Shown here one piece after another: positions 1-5,006 of a DNA stretch of 8,589 bases. The DNA is from an uncultured Chloroflexota bacterium (GTDB lineage Bacteria; Chloroflexota; Chloroflexia; Chloroflexales; Roseiflexaceae), in the NCBI GenBank assembly GCA_903871975.1, contig CAIQIY010000257.1, positions 1 to 8,589 of the forward strand, read 5' to 3'. A program made the translations under genes and the position numbers. The notes beneath the pieces are model-generated. The model saw only the letters and a program-made list of their open reading frames with translations, did not search any database and was not told the origin of the DNA. Position 1 is the stretch's first letter, and the number at the start of each line of letters is the position of its first letter.

Positions 1-14
1 ATGGGGCGGCTCAT
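1..14 (-). CDS. Possible start of a leftward gene, cut by the window edge
   Basis: On the minus strand an ATG at 14-12 is preceded by GGGAGG (complement of 21-26) with 6 nt between, which is a good ribosome binding site. A second in-frame ATG lies at 20-18, but it directly abuts the GGGAGG and so is a poorer start. Only the residues M-S-R-P can be read before the edge, so no product can be named. If real, it would be divergent from the lplB gene and share the intergenic region 15-202. The alternative is that 1-39 is the tail of a rightward gene, since the plus frame reads 12 codons (ending in LPWVR) before a TAA at 37-39. The Shine-Dalgarno match makes me slightly prefer the leftward start. 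Confidence 0.3.
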
Positions 15-86
15 GGGCATCCTCCCGTGGGTGCGGTAATCTCTCTGTCTCTATCCTACTACCTCCCGAAACTTTACGCCACACCC

Positions 87-103
87 CAGCCGCCGTGCGG
101 CTG
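87..103. repeat. Inverted repeat upstream of lplB-like gene
   Basis: CAGCCGC-CGT-GCGGCTG is a perfect 7-bp inverted repeat with a 3-nt centre. It covers the place where the -35 box would sit for the TATACT at 116-121. That position fits an operator, but G/C-rich inverted repeats arise easily by chance in DNA of this composition. No regulator can be assigned. Confidence 0.3.
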
Positions 104-115
104 CGGCGGATCGGG

Positions 116-121
116 TATACT
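116..121 (+). promoter_or_regulatory. Candidate -10 element for the lplB-lplA-HAD transcript
   Basis: TATACT matches the sigma-70 -10 consensus at five of six positions and stands out in a G/C-rich stretch. It predicts a start site near 128 and a leader of about 75 nt before the ATG at 203. No good -35 box is visible: the expected position near 93-98 reads CCGTGC. The promoter would therefore be weak, activator-dependent or controlled through the overlapping inverted repeat at 87-103. The rest of 15-202 holds a pyrimidine-rich run (about 40-66) and nothing else I can assign. Confidence 0.4.
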
Positions 122-202
122 GCGGTGGGTCGGGCTTGCTGGTCGACGCCGCGACTGGCGATGGCCGGCGGGCCGACTGATCGCTGATGAGCATGGACAC
201 AC

Positions 203-505
203 ATGGTGAATCGTCTCCATGGTGAATACAAGCAACCCGGCGGCAAGCTGGTCGTCGTCGATCTGGTGCTGACCGACGGCCGCATGCGCCAGGTCCAGCT
301 GAGCGGTGATTTCTTCCTGGCGCCCGATGAGGCGCTCGGTTGGCTGACCAGCGCGCTCGAAGGCCAGCCGGCGGATCTGGCGCCAGAACACCTGGCGGCG
401 ACGCTCGCCACGGCCGCCGCCGGCGCCGAGCTGCTCGGCGTGTCGCCCGCCGGCATCGCCACCGCCGTGCGGCGCGCCATCGACACCGGGGCGCACGATG
501 GCTGA
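203..505 (+). CDS. lplB: Small LplB-like lipoate--protein ligase accessory protein
   Basis: A 100-residue soluble protein that looks like the separately encoded C-terminal (accessory) domain of lipoate--protein ligase, known as LplB in Thermoplasma. In that archaeon LplA needs LplB to activate lipoate. The visible signature is the N-terminal GEYKQPGGKLVVVDL (residues 7-21) followed by GDFFLAPDEAL (35-45), the usual layout of this small domain; there are no membrane segments. A stop codon in frame at 188-190 limits the start to ATG 203 or GTG 206. ATG 203 is chosen, although its ribosome binding site is poor. The gene overlaps lplA by 8 nt, so the two products are probably made in balanced amounts and act together. 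The family call rests on motif recognition and on the partner gene. Confidence 0.75.
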   Translation: MVNRLHGEYKQPGGKLVVVDLVLTDGRMRQVQLSGDFFLAPDEALGWLTSALEGQPADLAPEHLAATLATAAAGAELLGVSPAGIATAVRRAIDTGAHDG

Positions 506-1277
506 TGCCGAACGCTGGCGCCAGTGGCCCTGGCAGGTCATTCACGACACGCCACGCCCCCCACTGCTGCAGATGGCGCTCGACGAAGCGTTGCTCGCTG
601 CGGTCGCCGCCGGTCGCCGGCCGGCGCAGCTGCGGCTGTGGGAATGGTCGGCGCCGGCCGTGGTGATCGGCCGGTTCCAGTCGCTGCGCAACGAAGTCGA
701 TGCCGCCGCGGCGGCGCGCTACGGCATCACCGTGGTACGGCGCATCACCGGTGGCGGTGCGATGTTCATCGAGCCGGGCAACACCATCACCTACTCGCTG
801 ATCGCCCCAGAGCGGCTGGTGCGCGGCATGAGCGCCACCGAGTCGTACGCCTTCCTCGACGCGTGGGTGCTGTCCGCCCTCGCCGGCCTCGGCGTGGCCG
901 CGTGGTATCAGCCGATCAACGACATCACGTCGGCGGCCGGCAAGATCGGCGGCGCCGCACAGACCCGCCGCGCCGGGGCGGTGCTGCATCACGTGACGAT
1001 GGCCTACGACATCGATGCGGCCAGGATGCTCGAGGTACTGCGCATCGGCCGCGAGAAGCTGAGCGACAAGGGGACCACGAGCGCGGCGAAGCGCGTCGAT
1101 CCGCTGCGGCGGCAGACCGGCCTGACGCGCGCGCAGGTGATGGCGCACCTGGCGGCCGGCTTTGCCGACACCACCGGCGCAGCCCCCGCGACCCTCGAAC
1201 CCGACGACGTCGCCGCCGCCGAGGCACTGGTGGCCGGCAAATTTGCCACGCCCGAGTGGCTCGCCACCGTGCCGTAA
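498..1277 (+). CDS. lplA: Lipoate--protein ligase A (catalytic subunit)
   Basis: A 259-residue BPL/LplA-type ligase. The family activates lipoate with ATP to lipoyl-AMP and transfers it to a lysine of E2 subunits or GcvH in the cytoplasm. Seen here: the lipoate-binding motif RRITGGGAMF (81-90), the lysine in SAAGKIGGAA (K149) at the place of the conserved catalytic lysine, and LHHVT (163-167). Its length fits a ligase without the fused accessory domain, which is supplied by the upstream 100-residue protein. The start ATG overlaps the upstream TGA as ATGGCTGA, implying translational coupling. Octanoyltransferase LipM is a relative with a cysteine nucleophile; the adjacent LplB-like partner and the lysine motif favour a ligase. 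Substrate preference (lipoate or octanoate) cannot be read from the sequence. Confidence 0.88.
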   Translation: MADAERWRQWPWQVIHDTPRPPLLQMALDEALLAAVAAGRRPAQLRLWEWSAPAVVIGRFQSLRNEVDAAAAARYGITVVRRITGGGAMFIEPGNTITYSLIAPERLVRGMSATESYAFLDAWVLSALAGLGVAAWYQPINDITSAAGKIGGAAQTRRAGAVLHHVTMAYDIDAARMLEVLRIGREKLSDKGTTSAAKRVDPLRRQTGLTRAQVMAHLAAGFADTTGAAPATLEPDDVAAAEALVAGKFATPEWLATVP

Positions 1278-1329
1278 GCCCGCGCGAGCGCGCCACGGCC
1301 AGCTGGTCTGTTCGCGATGAGGAGGAACG

Positions 1330-2124
1330 ATGCCCATCCGTCTGGTCGCCATCGATCTCGATGGCACCCTGCTCGACCACGAGCACCGCATCAGCCCGGC
1401 GAACCGTGCGGCGATCGACGCGTGCCGCCAGGCCGGCGCGCATGTGGTGATCGCCACCGGGCGCATGTTTGCGTCGGTCGAGCGCTATACCCGCGAGCTG
1501 GGGTTCGATGACTGGCAGATCACCGCCAATGGCGCGGTGCTGGCGCATCCGCGTACCGGCGAACTCCAGGTGCGGCGGCGCATGGCACCCCACGAGCTCC
1601 GGACCGTGATCACCGTCCTGGCGCAGCACGCCGCACCGTATCTGGTGTTCTCGCCGTCGCGCATCGCGACCGAACATGGCAATCCGCTGGCCAACAGCCT
1701 GTCGCACTATGGCGAGCCACCCTCGTTGCTGCGCAGCCGCGAGGAGCTGATGGCCTTGCCCGATGCGGTGAAGGTGCTCACGTTCGCGCCGGCGGGCGCC
1801 GCCGATGCGACGCTCGGTGATGCGCTGCGGGCGACGGTCGATGTCATCCGCACCGGCGCCGACTTTCTCGAATTTCTGCCGCACGGGGTCGGCAAGGGGG
1901 CGGCGCTGGCCGATCTGATGCAGCGCTACGACATCCCGGGCGATCAGGTGCTGGCGATCGGCGACAACGAGAACGATCTGAGCATGTTCGCCGTGGCCGG
2001 CATGAGTGTCGCGATGGCGAATGCCGCGGCGCACATCCGCGCCAGCGCGCGCGCGGTGACGGCATCGGTCGCGCACGATGGCGTGGCACTGGCGCTGCGG
2101 CGCTATGTCCTCGGCGAGGCCTGA
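1330..2124 (+). CDS. Cof-type HAD-IIB family hydrolase (sugar-phosphate phosphatase-like)
   Basis: A 264-residue haloacid dehalogenase-superfamily phosphatase of the Cof/YidA type. All four motifs are intact: I with nucleophile D9 and acid/base D11 in AIDLDGT (7-13), II with T43 in VIATGR (40-45), III with K189 in HGVGKGAAL, and IV GDNENDLSMF (211-220) with the metal-binding D212 and D216. The C2-type cap lies between motifs II and III, roughly residues 85-185. Such enzymes are Mg-dependent and act on small phosphorylated metabolites such as sugar phosphates or FMN; the substrate cannot be predicted from sequence alone. AGGAGG at 1320-1325, 4 nt before the ATG, fixes the start. It lies 52 nt after lplA without a visible promoter, so it is probably cotranscribed, but a role in lipoate metabolism is not implied. 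Confidence 0.9.
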   Translation: MPIRLVAIDLDGTLLDHEHRISPANRAAIDACRQAGAHVVIATGRMFASVERYTRELGFDDWQITANGAVLAHPRTGELQVRRRMAPHELRTVITVLAQHAAPYLVFSPSRIATEHGNPLANSLSHYGEPPSLLRSREELMALPDAVKVLTFAPAGAADATLGDALRATVDVIRTGADFLEFLPHGVGKGAALADLMQRYDIPGDQVLAIGDNENDLSMFAVAGMSVAMANAAAHIRASARAVTASVAHDGVALALRRYVLGEA

Positions 2125-2159
2125 ACCCGGCGGCCCCTGCACGCCAGCGGCGGCGGTCG

Positions 2160-3296
2160 TCAGCCGGGCGGTGTGCCCGGCACGGGCGGGATCGGTGCGT
2201 CGCGCATCGCCGCATACACCTCGGCGGTCGCCTGCGCGATCGCACGCTGTGTGTACTGTGCCAGCACCCGCGCCCGCCCGCGCTGCGCCAGATCGCTCGC
2301 CAGCGCTGGCGTCGTGGCGAGCCGCCGCAACGCCGCAGCGAGTTCGGCCGGCGCGCCTTCGGCGACGATCAGGCCGGCGTCGTCGATCACCCGCGGAATC
2401 TCGCCCGAGGACGAACCGATCACCGGGACGCCGCAGCTCATCGCTTCGATGATCACCCGGCCGAACTGCTCCTTCCACCCCGTCGTCGTGCGCGATGGCA
2501 CGACCAGCACGTCGCAGCGGTGATAGACCTCGGGCATCGTCGCCGATGGCACGCTCGCCTGGAACGCGACTCGCGCCGCGACGCCGGCGGCCTGGGCCGC
2601 CTGCTGCAACGCCGCGCGTTCGACGCCATCGCCGACGATCAGGAGGTGGCAGTGCGCGGGCAGCAGCGCCAGCGCGGCGATCAGGTCGGCGACGCCTTTC
2701 TCGGCGACCAGCCGACCGACATAGCCGATGGTGAAGTGTTCGCGTGGCTGGCGCTGGCGCGGCGCGAACCGTACCGGGTCGACGCCGAACTGCGGGATGA
2801 TCGTGAGCGGCCCGTCGTAGCCGTGACTGCGGATGAGCGCCGCAGCTTCGTGATTGCCGGCGATGCCGTGCGTGGCCATGCGGAACACGGCACGCTCGAA
2901 CCAGCTGAAGGGTGGCGGATACCAGCGGGCGATGTTGGCCCAGTTGAAGAAGCAGCAGCGCGCGCCGACGGCCCTGCCGTGATACATCGCGTGCGCCGTG
3001 GCAGCGTTGAAGGCCTCCTCGTCGATGTGGGCGATGTCTGGCCGCAATGCACGCAGGACGCGGCCGATGGTCGGGTAGTAATGCAGGTGGTGCTGGCCGT
3101 TCAGCCGGATGGGCAGCACCTGGATCTGGTACTGCTCGCTGTGGCGCAGCTCGAGGCGCTGCTCGCCGACGCGGGGCTCGCGCCACGCCGACGGCACCAG
3201 CACGGTCAGCTCGATGCCGGGCAGTGCTGCCAGTTCGACGCACTTCTGGTGATAGGCAGCGTGCACCAGCGCCTTCGAGAGCATCACGACGCGCAT
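2160..3296 (-). CDS. GT4-type glycosyltransferase (second gene of pair)
   Basis: A 378-residue cytoplasmic GT-B fold glycosyltransferase, here placed in family GT4. The N-terminal Rossmann half begins MRVVMLSKALVHAAYHQKC. The C-terminal donor-binding half contains GYVGRLVAEKGVADLI (191-206), LLIVGDGVE (218-226) and the nucleotide-sugar motif E276-x7-E284 in KEQFGRVIIEAMSCGVPVI, followed by SSSGEIP. The reading frame stays open far upstream (to 4475), but that part is antisense to the neighbouring gene's frame. The ATG at 3296 is chosen because it restores the family N-terminus. It overlaps the upstream glycosyltransferase by 13 nt, so the two are coupled. Donor and acceptor are unknown; surface polysaccharide, glycolipid or a small glycoside are all possible. 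The two proteins are different enough not to be a recent tandem duplication. Confidence 0.87.
   Translation of the reverse strand: MRVVMLSKALVHAAYHQKCVELAALPGIELTVLVPSAWREPRVGEQRLELRHSEQYQIQVLPIRLNGQHHLHYYPTIGRVLRALRPDIAHIDEEAFNAATAHAMYHGRAVGARCCFFNWANIARWYPPPFSWFERAVFRMATHGIAGNHEAAALIRSHGYDGPLTIIPQFGVDPVRFAPRQRQPREHFTIGYVGRLVAEKGVADLIAALALLPAHCHLLIVGDGVERAALQQAAQAAGVAARVAFQASVPSATMPEVYHRCDVLVVPSRTTTGWKEQFGRVIIEAMSCGVPVIGSSSGEIPRVIDDAGLIVAEGAPAELAAALRRLATTPALASDLAQRGRARVLAQYTQRAIAQATAEVYAAMRDAPIPPVPGTPPG
2163..2181. terminator. GC hairpin at the convergent 3' ends, weak terminator candidate
   Basis: GCCGGGC-GGTGT-GCCCGGC can fold into a perfect 7-bp stem with a 5-nt loop. It lies over the last codons of the leftward glycosyltransferase, 39 nt past the stop of the rightward HAD gene. 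No T run follows on either strand, so it is not a textbook intrinsic terminator. It could still pause polymerase from both directions. CCCGGC at 2126-2131 could pair with GCCGGG at 2163-2168 as a competing structure. Confidence 0.3.
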
Positions 3297-4414
3297 CGTG
3301 CCTCCTGGTAGATCGCCAGCGTCTGCTGGGCGGTGCGGTGGTAATCGAACTGGGCAGCACGCTGCCGGCCGCGGCGGCCGAGGTCGGCGCGCAATGCCGC
3401 ATCGCCGGCCAGCCGCGTCAGCGCCGCCGCCCAGGCAGCGACATCGCCCGCCGGCGCGATCAGGGCGGCATCGCCCACCACCTCGCGCAGGCTGGCGGCG
3501 TCGGACACCAGGCACGCGGCACCGCACGCCAGCGCCTCGAGCGGTGGCAGCCCGAAGCCTTCGTAGCGCGATGGGTACGCGCAGATCGCCGCCGCGCTGT
3601 AGAACAGCGCATTCTCGGCATCGTCCACGACGACGCGCCGGATATGCCCGGCGACGCCACTCGCGGCGATCAGCTCGTCGAGCGGGATGAACAGCGCACC
3701 ACCGTGCCGCGGCGGTCCGCCAGCCAGGACCAGATCGAGGTCGTGGTGTCCATGGTGGCGACTCTGCGCGAACGCGGCGATCAGGGTGTCGACGCTCTTG
3801 CGCTGGTCGTATCCGCCGACGTAGTAGATGAATGGCCGCTCGATGCCATGGCGCGTCGCGAGCTGCCGCGTGGCATCGGCGACCGGCTGGTAGTGTGGCG
3901 CCGCCGCCAGCAGCGTCGTCCTGACGCGCTCGGCCGGCAGCTGCAGCGCCTCGAGGATGTCGTGCCGCGATGCTTCGGAGATCGCGATCACGCGGCGTAC
4001 ACGTGGTGCGGCGGCGGCGACCAGGCGCAGGTATGCCCGCACGCGGATGCCGCGCCGATATGCGGCAAACCGCAGCGGAATGACGTCGAGGATGGTGGTG
4101 ACGCACGGCACCGCGCTGTGCCACGGTGGCGCGAAGTATGGCACGTGCAGCACATCGGCCCCCGCGCGGCGCGCCGCCTGCGGGACGGCGATTTGCTCGA
4201 ACCATACCTTGGCCAGGCCCGACGCGCTGCTGGGCAAGCGCACCGGGATGTGGTTGATCGCCGCCGGAACCGGCTCGCGGGTGTCGGCGGGCGTGATGAC
4301 GCTCAGGCGCAGCTCCGGCGCGACGCGGCGCAGCCCGGCGAGCAGGCCACGCAGGTATTGCCCGCTGCCGACGCGCGGTTCGCCCCAGAACATGCCGTTG
4401 ATCGCGATGTGCAT
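3284..4414 (-). CDS. GT4-type glycosyltransferase (first gene of pair, mannosyltransferase-like)
   Basis: A 376-residue GT-B glycosyltransferase. The N-terminal acceptor half starts MHIAINGMFWGEPRVGSGQY, with a glycine-rich loop at about 15-20. The donor half shows FIYYVGGYDQRKSVDTLIAAF (starting near 195), VLAGGPP (229-235), and E285-x7-E293 in YEGFGLPPLEALACGAACLV, then SDAASLREVVGDAAL. These features resemble the WbaZ/MtfB-like mannosyltransferase branch of GT4, but sugar specificity is not established by motifs. No membrane helix is evident. The ATG at 4414 follows GAGGGAG (complement of 4419-4425) by 4 nt. A promoter candidate lies 94-122 bp upstream. Translation probably runs on into the next glycosyltransferase across a 13-nt overlap. 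Confidence 0.88.
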   Translation of the reverse strand: MHIAINGMFWGEPRVGSGQYLRGLLAGLRRVAPELRLSVITPADTREPVPAAINHIPVRLPSSASGLAKVWFEQIAVPQAARRAGADVLHVPYFAPPWHSAVPCVTTILDVIPLRFAAYRRGIRVRAYLRLVAAAAPRVRRVIAISEASRHDILEALQLPAERVRTTLLAAAPHYQPVADATRQLATRHGIERPFIYYVGGYDQRKSVDTLIAAFAQSRHHGHHDLDLVLAGGPPRHGGALFIPLDELIAASGVAGHIRRVVVDDAENALFYSAAAICAYPSRYEGFGLPPLEALACGAACLVSDAASLREVVGDAALIAPAGDVAAWAAALTRLAGDAALRADLGRRGRQRAAQFDYHRTAQQTLAIYQEARCAS

Positions 4415-4483
4415 GCCGCTCCCTCGCTGTGGTCACCGGCGCCGCGGCACGCGCCCGGCGCGCTGCGTGTGCCACTCCCGCCG

Positions 4484-4512
4484 TTGCGACACGCCGCCGC
4501 CGGTGCTACTAT
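4484..4512 (+). promoter_or_regulatory. Promoter for fabZ, with extended -10
   Basis: TTGCGA (4484-4489), a 17-nt spacer and TACTAT (4507-4512) form a sigma-70-like promoter. TGC at 4504-4506 adds an extended -10 (TGn) element. The predicted start site is near 4519, leaving a leader of about 46 nt before the fabZ TTG. The element overlaps the leftward glycosyltransferase promoter, so RNA polymerase probably cannot occupy both at once. Confidence 0.6.
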
Positions 4513-4536
4513 GCGCGACGTTGGCCGGAGCGTCAA
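4508..4536 (-). promoter_or_regulatory. Promoter for the glycosyltransferase pair
   Basis: On the minus strand TTGACG (4536-4531, five of six matches to TTGACA) is followed after exactly 17 nt by CATAGT (4513-4508, four of six matches to TATAAT). The predicted start site is near 4501, giving a leader of about 87 nt before the ATG at 4414. Its -10 element overlaps that of the rightward fabZ promoter almost base for base. Confidence 0.55.
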
Positions 4537-4551
4537 GCGGCGGCGAGCCGC

Positions 4552-4557
4552 GAGGAG
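4552..4557 (+). promoter_or_regulatory. Ribosome binding site that selects a TTG start for fabZ
   Basis: GAGGAG lies 7 nt before TTG 4565 and 10 nt before TTG 4568. The only in-frame ATG nearby (4586) is 28 nt away and would remove the conserved first residues of FabZ. The site therefore supports TTG 4565. Confidence 0.7.
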
Positions 4558-4564
4558 TACCGCA

Positions 4565-4996
4565 TTGTTGACGATCGACGAAATCATGGCGATCATCCCG
4601 CACCGCCCGCCGTTTCTGCTGATCGACCAGGTCCTCGAGCTCGAGCCCGGCCGCCGCGCCGTGGCACGCAAGCTGGTCCGCGACGACGAACCGCACTTCG
4701 CCGGGCACTTCCCCGGGTATCCGGTCATGCCGGGCGTATTGATCATCGAGGCGCTGGCGCAGACCGGCGCCGTGGCAGCGTTGGCGTTGCCCGAACACCG
4801 CGGCAAGCTGGCATTCTTCGCCGGCATCGATCGGGCGCGCTTCCGCCGCCAGGTCGTGCCCGGCGATGTGCTGCAGCTCGAGACGACGTTCGAGCGGATG
4901 CGGGGTACGATCGGCAAGGCCAGCGCCCGCGCGCATGTCGGCGACGAGCTGGCCTGCGAGGCGGAGTTGCTGTTCGGCATCGGCGACGCCCGCTGA
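4565..4996 (+). CDS. fabZ: 3-hydroxyacyl-[acyl-carrier-protein] dehydratase FabZ
   Basis: A 143-residue hot-dog fold enzyme of type II fatty acid synthesis that removes water from 3-hydroxyacyl-ACP to give trans-2-enoyl-ACP in the cytoplasm. The family landmarks are clear: MLTIDEIMAIIPHRPPFLLI at the start, catalytic H48 in HFAGHFPGYPVMPG (44-57), and catalytic E62 in LIIEALAQ, 14 residues after the histidine as in known FabZ enzymes. Length is normal for the family (about 140-155). The start is TTG 4565, giving the typical M-L-T-I N-terminus and a well-placed GAGGAG. No other fab gene is adjacent, so fabZ is a lone gene between two leftward units. FabA is excluded by the short length and the FabZ-type N-terminus. 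Confidence 0.95.
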   Translation: MLTIDEIMAIIPHRPPFLLIDQVLELEPGRRAVARKLVRDDEPHFAGHFPGYPVMPGVLIIEALAQTGAVAALALPEHRGKLAFFAGIDRARFRRQVVPGDVLQLETTFERMRGTIGKASARAHVGDELACEAELLFGIGDAR

Positions 4997-5006
4997 GCCG
5001 GCTCAG
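4993..5006. repeat. 14-bp perfect palindrome containing both convergent stop codons
   Basis: CTGAGCCGGCTCAG is its own reverse complement. The TGA at 4994-4996 ends fabZ, and its mirror image TCA at 5003-5005 is the TGA that ends the leftward kinase gene. Only 6 bp separate the two genes. Folded as RNA it would give a 5-bp stem with a CCGG loop on either strand, too weak and without a U run for a standard terminator. Confidence 0.6.

Noticed and set aside
187..225. Short leader peptide frame (ATG 187 to TGA 225) before lplB
   Set aside because: It has 12 codons, no clear ribosome binding site and no run of regulatory codons. It overlaps the real start region.
1278..1329. GCGCGAGCGCGC repeat after lplA as a terminator
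   Set aside because: The stem is only about four base pairs, has no T run, and lies directly before a strong ribosome binding site, so read-through into the HAD gene is more likely.
51..1466. 471-codon open frame on the minus strand across lplB, lplA and the HAD gene start
   Set aside because: It is antisense to three genes with intact family motifs. Its translation is rich in Arg, Ala and Gly with no domain, typical of shadow frames in GC-rich DNA.
925..3402. 825-codon minus-strand open frame
   Set aside because: It crosses the antisense of lplA and the HAD gene and an alternative frame of the glycosyltransferases. It has no recognisable motifs and extreme Arg/Ala composition.
3047..4564. 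Long plus-strand extension of the fabZ frame upstream of its start
   Set aside because: The extension is antisense to the glycosyltransferase gene and would read through both promoters. FabZ is complete from TTG 4565.
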